Source: Atrina japonica
Lineage: Eukaryota > Mollusca > Bivalvia > Pterioida > Pinnidae
Assembly (NCBI GenBank): GCA_030159075.1
Contig: BROG01000905.1
Span: 62,001 to 126,000 of the forward strand
DNA length: 64,000 bases
Direction: 5' to 3'
The position numbers and the translations under genes were made by a program. Of this stretch, positions 1 to 12,200 are shown piece by piece. Numbering within the stretch: the first letter of the stretch is position 1; each line of letters opens with the position of its first letter. The notes beneath the pieces were generated by a model. It searched no databases and had not been told where the DNA came from. It saw only the letters and a program-made list of their open reading frames with translations.

Positions 1-822
1 CATGAACAAACATTACAGGGATTGGCCCTTTGTATACAGAGTCCTTGTTGATTATTTGTTTATTTCATGTTTTGTTTTTTTTTTCAATTGAAAACGATTG
101 ATTGACAATCACTTTGACATGTACTTATGTATAGTGGGGTAAAGCTTTTGCTAATAAATTCAGTAAAATTGAAGAATTAATAATAAAAACTCAAGTCCAT
201 TATAACACGACGAATTAGATGTGCAAATGGTCTCAACATGAAGAATAATAACGAATCCCAAACGGGATAAGACCAGGTGTCCGGAAGGAGTCGGCGTCTT
301 CTGCTGGCATGCCACACCCGTCACAAATGTTCCATGGAAACTTTTCTAGTTCGATGAACGGGTCAAATGCGGTACAAAGATCAAGTTTGGTAATGAGGTC
401 AAGCATGATTGATATCCAGAATACTATCTAATATCTCTGATAGGGGGACTTCATAATGTTTAATAAGAAGCAATGTAGAATATTTGGTTACTTCAGATTC
501 AAGTTACACGTGAAAAAAAAAAAAAAATAGGCCTGGGCCTTTCAAAAGTAAAATGATGACAATTGGGTGTGACAAAAACCAAAAGATGCTAATTGAAAAC
601 CTACAGTAAAATGCTTTTGTGATTTTAAAAGTAAAACTTTAAACGTTTGGCCACACAGGCTCCAAAAGAATATATTATCTGTTTGTAGAGTGTACAGTGG
701 GTGTTTGGGTTAAACTATTTTTCTTTTAGGTCTGTTATCATGAATATTTCAATTTGATAATGGTAAAACATTTTGGAACTTTTTGTAGGAGAGAGTTAAT
801 ATGTTGTGGCTCCATGATGAAA
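1..822. other. non-coding left flank
   Basis: No credible coding region is visible. The stretch is AT-rich, with short homopolymers near 70-85 and 513-527. It contains one dispersed repeat (155-437), annotated separately. Confidence 0.6.
155..437 (-). repeat. dispersed repeat, copy 1 (inverted relative to 33077-33405)
   Basis: This segment is the reverse complement of 33077-33405 with moderate divergence. Shared blocks include the stretch around the words ccaggtgtccggaaggag and catgccagcagaagacgc. A shorter related piece is at 63713-63790. No coding capacity or terminal structure identifies the family; it may be a UTR or tail fragment of a retroelement. Confidence 0.75.
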
Positions 823-1941
823 ATATTATAAACATAATACCAAAGTTATAATGCTCAAGACGATATCGTTTCTGTCAATTACACTTCATCAGTTGAGCTC
901 CAATTTGAAAAGTATGTGTATTTTCTAAGATAACGTGGTATCATACAAGGCCAAATAATATCTGTAAAAGTATAGCCGAAATCCGTCTAAGAGTAACCAC
1001 TGTAAAAAAATGACTATCTTAGCTTTAGAAATTTTCGAGTTTAAATTGTGTTAACAGTGCCAAATATTACTTTAGTATAAGATGAAAAGCTGGTACCGAA
1101 ATACCAGGTACTAGGTTTATGTACACCCTCGGGCAGTCAAATGGTCCACCAGCAGTGGCAACGACCTAGTGGTTGTAAATATTATAAACATAATACCAAA
1201 GTTATAATGCTCAAGACGATATCGATGAAATGGAGACATGTTTTGAGACATCGGTGGAGGGTTGAGGCAATTACTTTATTATGAGACAGAGAAACTCTCA
1301 GAAGAATTAGTTATAGAATTAAGTAATGTAACGGACCTACGAGACGTCACACTACGGTTCTTACTTCTTATATATTCATAGTAAATATTTCCTATAAATA
1401 ACTATTTATTTTATTTGCAATATATACATATATTAGAATGAGAAAATATTAAGACTATCTAGTCTAAATAAACAGTATCTGGTAATCAAATTAATCACTC
1501 AAAGTTAAATGGCTAATACTCTACTTTCAAAAATCAATGCGCATGCGTGAACTAGTTTTTGTTGATAAGAAATCTCGCGATATTAAACCAACTGGGGGCA
1601 TAGTTCAGACATTTAAAATATTTACCTTTAGGCTGTTGTTATAATTAATCATCGAACAAAGGATCAGTTATCTGTTCATCTTATACTAAAGTAATATTTG
1701 GCACTGTTAACACCATTTAAATTCTAAAATTTTTCTAAAGCTAAGATAGTCATTTTTTACAGTGGTTACTCTTAGACGGATTTCGGCTATACCTTTAGAG
1801 ATATTATTAGGCCTTGTATGATACCATTTTATCTTTAGTAAAAATCACATACTTTTCAAATTGGAGCTCAACTGATGAAGTCTAATTGACAGAAACGATA
1901 TCGTCTTGAGCATTGTAACTTTGGTATTATGTTTATAATAT
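823..1941. repeat. fold-back (MITE-like) inverted repeat
   Basis: Arms of about 265 bp at 823-1086 and 1675-1941 are reverse complements of each other with scattered mismatches and small indels. They are separated by about 590 bp without coding capacity. The outer tip (the stretch around ataataccaaagttataat) occurs a third time in direct orientation at about 1179-1225, so the interior holds a partial duplicate. A diverged relative lies near 34690-34790 and a small scrap near 56860. The layout fits a non-autonomous DNA transposon. No target duplication was resolved. Confidence 0.75.
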
Positions 1942-1997
1942 TTATCTAAAGCGATAAATGTTATTGTGAGTTGACTCAAAGGTGTTAGAGACGTAAA

Positions 1998-3701
1998 ATG
2001 GGAGGCCAGGACCATTGTTGTGTTGTTAACTGTTCAAATAGAAGAAGTAATTTACCAAAAGGATTTGCGTTTCATCAAATTCGTAACGCTAGAGAAACAG
2101 GTAGGAAAATCTGAAAGAAGAGGGGAGAATTAAATGTAACAGAGAATACTAAAGTCTGTGGTGCACATTTTGTGAGCGGAAGAAAGAGCGGCGATCCAAC
2201 AAACATTGATTATGTCCCAACTTTGAATCTACCGTTCTTGTCAGAAACACCCAAACGTGAAACCAATAACAGTCGCCGTGCCGAAAATTACACGACTGCC
2301 GTTCAGCAAGCTACCGCAATGAAAAGAAAAACAGTGAAAAAATCAGGGCGCGTATTATTCCAAATTGACATTGACGATATTCAGTCAGAAGTAGAAGTTC
2401 AATGTGCTTGTGAAAAATTGAATACAGAACTTGTGCCACTTGAAAATGATGCCTGTAGATCTATTCAGTCCGAGATACATGATCACGACTACCATAAATT
2501 CTGGGTGTCCGCAGATGAAACAGTAGAAGATTCTACAACACAAACAATAGATCCGGTGCTTTCTACATGTTCATCACAGACCTCTGACAGTCAGGTCATG
2601 TCTCAGTCAGTGCAAACGGACAGTATTTGTCAGTCTACAGGGACTCAAGTAGATACCTTTGTAGGAAATTCAACAAATATATCTGAAATAAGAATTAGAC
2701 AGCAACAGAAGTTAATTCATGAATTGAAAGTGAAAGTGAGAAACTTAACAAAAGACAACCAACACTTGTATCTGCAAACTTTTTGTGTGGAAAACTTGTT
2801 GATAACTGATAACAATGCACAATTCTATACAGGACTTCCAAATATTTTAACTTTCAAGGCTTTATTCCAGTACTTTAAACCAAAAGCAGAGAAAATGACT
2901 TACTGGCAGGGAACAGACACTAAAATTCGAACAGATATGGACAGAGGTCGACCAAGAAAATTATCACTTGAAAATGAATTTTTCGCAGTATTGGTTCGGC
3001 TCAGACTTGGACTTCTTCAAGAGGATATAGCCAATAGATTTAACATATCCGTACCAAGTTTTTCCAAAATATTCAACACTTGGATAAGATTTTTGAGTCT
3101 AGAATTAAAATTAATGTTTCCATATCCTTCAGCAGAGAGAGTGCAAGAATTAATGCCAGAATCTTTCCAAAAATTTCCAAACACTCGAATAATTCTGGAT
3201 TGTACAGAGGTGTTAGTTCAAAAGCCATCTGCCCTGAAAGCCCAAAGAGAGACATGGTCATCATACAAACACAGGAATAGTTATAAGGCTCTTGTTGGCA
3301 TTACTCCTGATGGGACCGTTTCATTTGTGTCTGCATTATATGGAGGTGCTGCCTCTGATAAGTTCATAGTGAATGATTGTGGTGTACTGAATCTTATACA
3401 ACCAGGGGACAATGTTATGGCTGATAGAGGGTTTGAAATCGCAGATGAATTACAAAAGAAAGGTGCACACTTGAACATTCCACCTTTTAGAAATGGAAAT
3501 TTCCAACTCTCAAGTCACCAAGTAGAGACAACAAGACGAATAGCAGAAGTTCGCATACATGTTGAACGTGCAATTCAACGAATCAAATCATTCCACATTC
3601 TAAATGGGACTATGTCATTAAGTTTGAACATTGTTGCTGATGACATTTTTCAGACATGCGCGTACCTAACAAACTTCCAGACGCCTATAATAAAATCCTA
3701 A
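1998..3701 (+). pseudogene. THAP-type zinc finger plus DDE_Tnp_4 (Harbinger-like) transposase, one in-frame stop
   Basis: From the ATG at 1998 a single frame runs to 3701, interrupted only by TGA at 2112-2114. Before the stop is the N-terminal half of a THAP zinc finger (motif CCVVNC). After it comes the second half (VCGAHF), in the same frame. A polar linker and a short coiled coil follow. Then comes a helix-turn-helix (about 2955-3090) and a DDE nuclease domain: first Asp in IILDCTE (about 3196), second Asp in MADRGF (about 3420), Glu in HVERAI (about 3560). Known role: THAP binds the transposon ends and DDE_Tnp_4 cuts and joins DNA in the nucleus. The stop falls just after the first zinc ligands, where THAP domains carry a conserved Trp, so TGG to TGA is a simple explanation. 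An internal start would give a THAP-less protein. It is convergent with the SWIM/YqaJ gene. Confidence 0.85.
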
Positions 3702-4771
3702 TAAATTTTATGTATGATATTCGTTGTAAATATCACAAAATCGAATACAACTGTGTAACTTCAATATTCCTCACAGTGACACTGCCTTCGTCTTGTTATA
3801 TTACTCAAATTAGTTACAAACTGAAGATGTGTTTTAAGTTATAACCTTCAATATTCCTTAGTGACACGTTACATTGTGTCTGCATTGTATGGAGTTACAA
3901 ACTGTAGATGTATTTCAAGTGTTCTTAATAGTGCTTTAAGTTAACTGATTTTATGTTGTATACTAAATTGGATGTCACCTGTAAAGGATTTTTATTACAT
4001 TAAAGAATCAAATCTAATTGCCTTGGTCAATTTTTCATCTGCCCGCAATGGTATTGACTATTTATGAATGTACATGTTTATTGTCTGCAAAGATCAACTT
4101 TACAAATATGTAAATGTGATGGGCAGTACATGTACATACATACACCTGTATAGGTCTATCAAGGTAAATGACACACTGAATCAATCAAATTGAACAATAC
4201 AATCAATTTTCTAAAAATTGGTCATACAGGTTTAAAACATTGCCTTGCATGGATTCCATACATTATTGAATATCTAATATTTTTTGTCCACAAGTAACTT
4301 GTCACCTTCTTATTATCTAAATCAGACTCATTGTATTTGTACAAATATAAACATGTGCCAATTTACCTTGGTAGACCTATACATGATCAAAGACGCTGCA
4401 AAGATATGGTCAATACAAAGTAAATTAATTATGATATAGTCAAATAAATACAAAATGACTCATGTTAACATTTATTGGTAGTATATGGTACAAAACAAGT
4501 GTATACAGTAAAGCAACAAAGGACAGAAAGATAACAACATGTAATTAATATTTATTAAGAGTTCATAAATCTTATGTTAATAAACATTATACATGTTACC
4601 ATTATGTAGCCAATGCTAAAATATCTACACATTATCACTCATGTATCATTTATTTGATCTGCGTTACAAAGTAATTATTATTATTATCTAATAAAAATAA
4701 TAATATCTGCATACATATGTACATGTAGTCCAGAACAAAGTAATTTCTCTATCTCAAATACATATTTTCAT
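3702..4771. other. convergent intergenic region
   Basis: AT-rich sequence between the 3' ends of the plus-strand transposase and the minus-strand SWIM/YqaJ gene. An attaaa polyadenylation-like word lies at about 3999. No coding signal is seen. Confidence 0.55.
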
Positions 4772-7700
4772 TCAAAGAAATTCAAATTTCCCCAAATCAA
4801 GTGCTGCGTGTCCATACATCACAGATGGATAAACTAATTCAAGAAGAATGATGGTGTGGTAAAATTCATCCAATTTTTCGATGGCATTTTCCCAAAAACA
4901 TGAGTCAAAGTTTACGAGTTCAATAAAAATATCATTCTGTGTGCACAATGTAAAAAAAACACTTGTTGATATTTAGCACAGTCATCTGTCTTTGGATCTG
5001 GGTGTAATATGAATTCTTCCGATTTAATGTTACCTTGTTATTTTCATTTATTTTCAAACATGGCAATTTGCGTGCAGCAGACTTGATGTCAAGTTCCCAT
5101 GTTGAATGAGGATTCTTCAGTTCAACAATAAAATTGTCACCAGACATCGTACATGTAGCAACACGGTCAACTGATGCACCAATGTATGTTCTTTTTTAAT
5201 CTATAATAAATCCTCTTTTTGACAGATGTAAAGCAGATCCTCGTTTTTTTCATTTCCTGTTCAAATCTTTCTGTTGTAGCCTGTTCTTGCTCCAGTCCAA
5301 ATAACATGGCTGCTGTAGGTTTTCTCTTCTTGTACAAAAGGTTTTTAATGAGATTTTTGGGATCAGTGGTTTCTCTCCTGAATATAATTGAATGGGATGC
5401 TGAAGCAGTTAGTCTATGTTTTCTAGAAGAATGCCAAAGCTATGAATTTGACTGGTCAACAGTTTCTTGTTCCAGTTTTTGGATCCCCTCCTCAGATATT
5501 TTCATAGATTCTTTGAAAGAATTGCAGGCGGTCCTCAAATCTGCTAAACTTGGTGGCAAGTTTAACTTTTGTACAGGTGTCTTTTCCTGTGCATGTACTT
5601 TCTGTAAAGAAGTGAAATCAAGTATTGTAATTATCATATATATATATATATGGTGAAACCTGTATATATGGATCACCCAAGGGACTAGAAAATATTGACC
5701 TTTATGTGCAGGCGACCCTTATACACAGATTTAATTTAGTTGAAGTATGCAGTCCAGGGACTTAAAAAAACTGGCCTTTATAAACAGGTAATCCTTATGT
5801 AGAGGTGACCACTAAAGCAGGTTTTACTGTATATACGTACATACATACATACATGTACCTGTTTTTACACCTGAAAAGTACAGCGTGGCATAAATAGTAA
5901 AATTAGGAGCTAATATTTACAAAAATATAAAAAATATATATCAAACCTACATGTAAAATTTGATGGTTTTAGGTTTTTTTAGTTGGGGGTTTCCCTAAAG
6001 ATATTTCTAGTGCTATTATGTAACTACCATTCAGGCACAACCTACCAGGTCATTTTCATAACTATGACTATGTTATTTTCATCATTCATCATTATTAGGT
6101 AGATAGATACATGTAGACAAATTGGCACAAGACAGACGTCTGAACAAGAAAGAAATAATAAGACAGATTTTAACATAATCCTACTTTACAATAGGTAATT
6201 ATTTTGCTCAAAACATTTGAAACAAAGCTAAATTCTACAATAGAAAACACATTTCTGCTTATTTCCATGTCTTATCATCATTGTAAATAGCTTAATTCAC
6301 ATAATACTGATTGTAAGTAAATCCTATATATATTCAAACTGCAACTTGAATGCTCTATCACAAGACCACTGCAGGCGGTCTGTGTTTAAATATACATAAA
6401 CATGTATCCGATAGAGGCACAGAAACTTGAGCCATCTTCAGAAACACAATGTCTCAAAACAATAAAAATATACTTACATCAGTCCTTACTTCTGAATTGT
6501 ATTTCATAAATCCACAAGTAGGATTAGCTGCCCTTAAGGTTTCAACCAATAAAGTGAAATGTCCATCGTCTCTGGTTCTGTCAGCAGGCTGACGTGGGTC
6601 AAAAGCTGAAGCAGCTAAAGTCTGTCGTTCTTGCAAAACTTTTCCTGTCTAAAATTATAATCAAAATAGTCAACATTACTGATTGTTCTTTTATAAGATT
6701 TTTGTTTATTCATTTTCACAGATAATCTAAAATAACTGCTTGATTGTGACTGTTAAGAAAAATTATTTTAGTGTAAAATTTCACAGTAATGTGCGTAAAC
6801 ACTGACCAATTTAATATTTAGTTTCTTCCTTTTATATTGTACAATTGATTTTATGACTCACTTTACAATTCTGATGTTGTGGATGGTTTTAGGTTCCACT
6901 GTCCTTCTGGCAGGTTTGTTCCATTCACACAGTCTGTCAGTCACAGTTTTATCACCTGGTAAGTCCTGGAAGCCCTTTGAAACAAAATCAAATAATAGTG
7001 CAGCTATATGGCTACACGCTTCTCCTTTACTGAAAGAAAGAGTGGAAAAACAAATTAAATACATAATAAATATAAACAAGTTTTTAAATAATCATATTCA
7101 TAGCATAAAATACAAATAAAATTTGAATAGGGTTCAAATGTTGGTGAGTAAACTAGTTGCACTGTTCATTATAAAATATTATTTTAGTGAAATCATGCAA
7201 ATTCTAGTAATTTTGGCATCAAGTAATACTGACACTTGTATAAGTAACTTCGGCAAAAGCCAATAGCGTGCTCAACTCTTGACCGTGAGGTTGAGTCTAG
7301 CTGTCGATTTCCTGTCACTGTAAAGTTGGAGGTCCCACGTCACAGTAGGTGTTGGCATGTTAAAGAACCATCACTGCTCAATGACTGTTATGTGCCGAGC
7401 ATACATGTAGGCCAAAATTTGAAGCCTTTCATCGGCATTTGGTGATATTTTCGGCATATGAAACAGGTAATATTGACATCTAATATTGATAAAAATAAAT
7501 GAATGAATATCTCTTGATGAATTTAATTTTAACATGTTGTAGGAGGTGTTGAACATCTTTACATACAAGGGCCAAAATAACTTGGTGTCACAATTATGCA
7601 ATACTGAATAGTCACTGAATTCGATATTGAATGTCATAAGTCAAGTAGGCTTATTAATTCATCAACCCCTGTCTGTAGTCACACAAATCAATAAAGGCAT

Positions 7701-8362
7701 GATATACAGTCAAAATTCAGGGGTGAACAATTTTATATGTTTTGATACTGAATTAAACACACCTGAATTTTGACAGTGGACTTTAACATTCTTTGAAATG
7801 GACGAGTCCAAATGTGGTTACATGGTTTAATGCATTACTAGTATGGTATGGCCTACATTTTATTATTTTTTTTTAATATTAATGATAATATTATAAATAA
7901 ATTATAAAACAAACTCTATTACATATATTACGAATTATATAACAATATTAGGTACAACATGGATAAATACATTTCCACGTAGACTAATATTTCAACTTAC
8001 CCAGCTACACAATCACAGGAGCCTCCTCTTACATCCCCTCGCATGGATAAACTAACATATGGTTTGTACACCTTCTTTGCCATTGATGCCATTACTTCTG
8101 CCCGTATGAAAAATTCGTCACCCTTTTTCACAGATGCAATTTTCTGGACATAACCCTCGAAATATTTGTATGCTTTCAATGATTTGTAAGTTCTCATGCC
8201 TTCTTTGTTAAATGTTTTGTTCCTGCTTTCCGTCAAATACGACTTCAACTTCCCAACATCGAATTCAGGCACGCCTTTTAAACTCCTCTCCCATTCCGTT
8301 TCATTTTCAACAATTTTCAAAAACCATGATCGTGTAAACATGAAGGGTTCTCCCGTTTCCAT
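4772..8362 (-). pseudogene. SWIM zinc finger plus YqaJ-type nuclease gene, multi-exon, decayed
   Basis: Minus-strand exons can be placed by GT-AG sites and frame: 8362-8001 (ATG start), 7029-6867, 6648-6478, 5601 to about 5215, then on to 4772. The exon 1/exon 2 junction builds a SWIM zinc finger (SCDCVAG, then GEACSHIAALLF). The 3' part resembles YqaJ, a phage lambda exonuclease-like nuclease fold: RLTASAS block near 5400, MLFGLEQEQ near 5280, VELKNP near 5125 and an AA/CL block near 5070. Lesions are TAG at 5440-5442, loss of frame between about 5215 and 5170, and a frame change near 4935. Proteins pairing SWIM and YqaJ are common in invertebrate genomes, often as transposon cargo. The convergent THAP transposase next door suggests one two-gene element (inference). 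Confidence 0.75.
7235..7475 (+). repeat. SINE family 1, diverged copy in an intron
   Basis: It matches the family-1 SINE seen best at 50956-51246. It has a tRNA-like start (caatagcgtgctcaactctt), the ggaggtcccacgtcacagtaggtgt block and the aggccaaaatttgaagcc block. It is clearly diverged and lies in intron 1 of the SWIM/YqaJ gene. Confidence 0.75.
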
Positions 8363-8633
8363 CTTCAGAACAGTATATCCGGTATTGATTTGTTTACAAG
8401 ATCACAAGATAAAAGGTAAATTGATTAATCTGAGACTTCTCGATAGCTGAGTGATAATGCAATTAACAATGGCTGCTGGCGATAATGCCCCAGTTCATTG
8501 AACTCTCGCGTGACGTCCAATTAAACGCTTTACTGATTTTGGATTCCGGGTCATTAGGTGCTTTATAGAAAGTAGCGTATTGGTATTGTCAAAATGGTCA
8601 AACAAATAATCTAAAAGAAACATAAACACTAAT
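8363..8633. other. 5' flank of the SWIM/YqaJ gene
   Basis: Upstream region of the minus-strand gene, up to the LTR. A block at about 8487-8515 may pair with a block at about 1573-1600 as weak terminal inverted repeats (see findings). No coding signal is seen. Confidence 0.4.
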
Positions 8634-8984
8634 ACTAAAAAAAAGGATGATTAATATTTGGCGTTATTCCACTTTTCGCTTTTCTATTCTACTGGGATGC
8701 AGCAAAGACCTGTACTTTTCAAAAGCATTACTCAGATACAGGTTTAGCTACACTGTTCGAAAAGAGAAGCTACTCAGATGCAATCCTTACCCTGAATTAT
8801 TTGTCCGTGTTGTCTCGACAGCCGTCTGAGAAAAAAACTGGGAACTGAGTGCTGCTCTGCGCTCGTATTTATAGGTAGAATACTCTCTAACCAAATTATA
8901 ATAAAATAATCTCTAACCAAAGTAACTAATATGCAACAAAGAACATTGTATTTATAATACCATAGATTACGTACTTTCGTTTCA
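8634..8984 (-). repeat. 3' LTR of the Gypsy element
   Basis: Almost identical to 27794-28142. On the minus strand it starts TGAAACG right after the polypurine tract. It carries a TATA-like box (CTATAAATACG, around 8868) followed about 25 bp later by GC-richer sequence, as expected for an LTR promoter. The U5 end is uncertain: TTAATCA at 8648, or TTTAGTA at 8634, since identity extends to 8634. Confidence 0.9.
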
Positions 8985-9015
8985 CCACCCACGCCTCCGA
9001 GAACATGCGTCCTCA

Positions 9016-9021
9016 CATGTG
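9016..9021. other. target site duplication of the Polinton, left copy
   Basis: CATGTG here and at 22979-22984 are direct repeats exactly outside the inverted repeats. Six bases is the size known for Polinton/Maverick integration. The ends are TG/CA-rich, so the register has some ambiguity, but this placement makes both inverted-repeat ends identical (tgtgtgtggtattttacc). Confidence 0.75.
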
Positions 9022-9154
9022 TGTGTGTGGTATTTTACCAATCCGAATGCACTTTGCACTCGATGACCCCAAAACCCGTAAAAAACTGCTAAAAATAGAT
9101 AAACCGGGAATTCCCCCGGGCGGCCGCCAGACCGATGGCGTTCGCGAGTCCGAT
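9022..9154 (+). repeat. Polinton terminal inverted repeat, left
   Basis: Reverse complement of 22847-22978. By eye they differ by a few substitutions (for example in the cccaaaacccg run) and one A-tract indel. Beyond ccgat at 9154 the two ends diverge. The inner part is GC-rich and includes gaattcccccgggcggccgc. In Polintons these ends are the replication origins and integrase substrates (established for the family). Confidence 0.92.
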
Positions 9155-9254
9155 AGTCTCCCCCGGACGTCTATGTCATTAACAAAAAATAAAATGTCTA
9201 TGTCATTTCGGGTAATTTGATCATCGCAAGAAAATGCATTGTACCTAAAAAACA
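9155..9254 (+). promoter_or_regulatory. leader between left inverted repeat and polymerase gene
   Basis: A non-coding 100 bp with the word gtctatgtcatt twice (about 9170 and 9197). It ends in an A-rich stretch (ctaaaaaac) three bases before the ATG at 9255. It is a probable promoter region by position only. Confidence 0.4.
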
Positions 9255-12200
9255 ATGAACATCTTGAGAGGTATAAAGCGTTTATACAATGCTGGTAAAT
9301 GGGGGTATAAGAAAGCCGCCGAAACTGTTTGGGACTACGTGACGGGCTCGTCGACGGAAGAGCAGACGAGAGAGACCGTCGGACAAAATTTACGACGGGC
9401 GTTGAAGGATGAACTCGGGGACGCATCTTCCGGGATGCAACGCAAGTTAATTAGATCTCAATATAAAAAAATTCTACAGGAGGATCTTCCCAAAGGCGTT
9501 ACACGGGTTGAAGAAAAACGAAACGTCAGACGCAAGTTACGACGGACGTTGAACGAAGAACTCGAGGAAGGCGTTGTTCGGGTCGAGCAAAAAAGAAGGC
9601 AACGTCGCGAGCTCGATTTTGGTGATAGTTTTCAATACTTCTATACCAGCTATAAAAAAGACGTTCGTCAACATATCCATCGAGCAATCTCAGAGCGTTG
9701 TTAGAGTATTTTAAAGACGACTTCATCTCTAAGATGACCGAGGAAGTGAGAAAGGGTTCCATCAAGATCCAAATTCAAGTGGAACAGCGATTCAAGCGAG
9801 ACATCTTAGAGGTCGGCGGGCAATTCATCACGCAACTCCACAAAAACTCGACAACACGCGATTCTGAGAGAAGACGAGATCGAAGACGTGTTTAAGAGCA
9901 TGATCGAAGAGTTGATCGATTCCCTAGATAAAACCGTTCAGACGGGGTCCGGGTGGGTCATCGACGACGCTCAAATTATCTATTTGAATATTGCTAAATA
10001 CCAACCACCCTGGGAGCCTCCTATTTTTAAGTTACCCGAACATATAAAAAATAAGAGGGCCATCATCAATGTTCGAAACGAGGATCAGAGGTGTTTCATG
10101 TATAGCGTATTGGCGTGTCTATATCACGCCAATGTTAAACATAGCCATCATAGACCTCAAAACTATTTACCGTTCACCGAGTTGTACGACTTCAGATGCA
10201 TCGATTATCCGACGCCCGTTGAAGCAGATCCACACATTCGAACGTCGCAACGAAACTCACCATCAACGTTCTCGGGTGGATGGGAAAGAACGGGTTTCTT
10301 CCCTTATTACATATCGGAAAGATTTCATGACCGCGAAGTCAAATCTGTTGTTGCTAGAGGAAGAGGGTAATTGGCACTACTCTTGGATCAAGAAACACGT
10401 CCAGACTGCTTTCCTCTCACTCAAAAGATGGTCATAAATCCTATCCGTGCCTTCGATGTCTCAAAATCCTATCCAGCGAGGAGGTCTACGAAAAGCACAG
10501 AGTCGATTGTCGCGGTATCCACAATCCGGCTATGAAACCCATCATGCCCGAGGAGGATAAGAATATTCTCATTTTTAAGCATGAGGCTCACAAACAACCC
10601 GTTCACGCCACGATCTACGCCGACTTCGAGTGCATCGTTTCACCCCTCGACGAAGAGGCTGGAGATAAAACGACTAAGACGTCGCATCACATTTCGTCGG
10701 GATACTTTACGTAGTCGTCTGGAGATCGGTCAATGGAGTCGAGAAGATCGAAGAGCCCGTACTCTATCGCGGCGACGGCGTCGTGAAACATCTCATGGAT
10801 AATCTGAGATTAGAAGAAGAGAAGATTAAAGACGTTGAGAAAAAGAAGCTTCGCATGACAGACGAGGATGAAAAACGTTTTAGAAAGGCTAAGCTATGTC
10901 ACATCTGCAAAGATGAATTCTCGGGGAATTTAAGCGCGTTTATATCTCTGTGGACTCGGAGAAAGAAACTTCTTCAGGAACTGAACGAATTACCCAGTCA
11001 GGAACGTCGCGGTGTTATAAAGACCGCGATCAACGACATCATGAAAGAGATCGGCTCCGGGAAATACGATTTCATCAAGGTCAGAGATCACTGCCACGTC
11101 TCCGGCGAGTTCCGGGGCGCCGCGCACAACAAGTGCAACAGGTTATTGAGAAGGGCAAAGCACATCCCCGTCGTCTTTCACAACCTGCGAGGATACGATT
11201 CTCATCTGATATTAGCCGAGATGAAGGTAGTCAGGCCCATCAAATGCATTCCGATGAATCAGGAGAAGTTCATCAGCTTCTCAGAATGTTCTTTGCGATT
11301 CATCGACAGTTTCCAGTTTTTGTCGTGCGGTCTGGAGACTCTGGTTAAAAATCTAAAGGACTATCCCATCACGAAATCCGTATTCGGCGAGGAGGATGTC
11401 TCGCTCCTGACGAGAAAGGGAGTCTATCCCTACGAGTACATGGACTCTTTCGCCAGGTTCGAGGAGACGTCCCTGCCGCCCAGGGAAGCCTTCTACAGCA
11501 CGCTGTCGGACGCCAAGATCTCTCCGGCGGAATACGAGCACGCTCAGACCGTCTGGCGCGTCCGAGGATGCAAGACCATGGGCGATTACCACGATCTCTA
11601 TCTGAAGACGGACGTGATCCTGCTGGCCGCCTTTTTCGAAGAGTTCTGCAACATCTCTCTGAATCACTACGCGTTGGATCCCGCTCACTACTACACGGCT
11701 CCAGGTTTAGCCTGGGACGCGGTGTTGCTCACCTCTAAGATCGAGTTGGAGCTGTTGACCGATAACGACATGCATCTGTTCGTGGAAAAGGGGATCAGAG
11801 GCGGGATCACCTACGTCCCGCAACGTCATTCCAAGGCGAACAACAAGTACTTGAAGGACTACGATCCCTCGCTACCGTCCAAATACATCATGTATCTGGA
11901 CGCCAACGCGCTCTACAGCGAAGTCATGTCTCATCCCCTGCCCTACCGCAAGTTCGAATGGGTCGAGGACGTGCCCGATCCGTGCCGTCCGCCGGAAGGA
12001 AAGGGCTACATTCTCGAAGTCGATCTAGAGTATCCGAAAGCGTTGCACGAATCGCACAACAACTATACTCTCGCTCCGGAGATGATGAAGGTTGATCCCG
12101 ACGATCTGTCCGACTATCAGAAGGGACTGATGAAGGAGTACAAGATGCGCGACGCGGGACCCCAGAAGCTCGTTCCCAATCTCCGCGACAAGAAGGAATA

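Noticed and set aside
2105..2120. In-frame TGA at 2112 read as selenocysteine
   Set aside because: THAP proteins are not selenoproteins and a conserved Trp codon sits there; simple nonsense mutation is more likely.
5219..5656. 145-codon plus-strand frame
   Set aside because: Antisense of the YqaJ exon; hydrophobic composition is a mirror artefact.
9108..9135. EcoRI/SmaI/NotI-like words in a row resembling a cloning polylinker
   Set aside because: The same stretch is present, inverted, in the right terminal repeat (22870-22895) and is embedded in natural sequence, so it is part of the element end and not vector.
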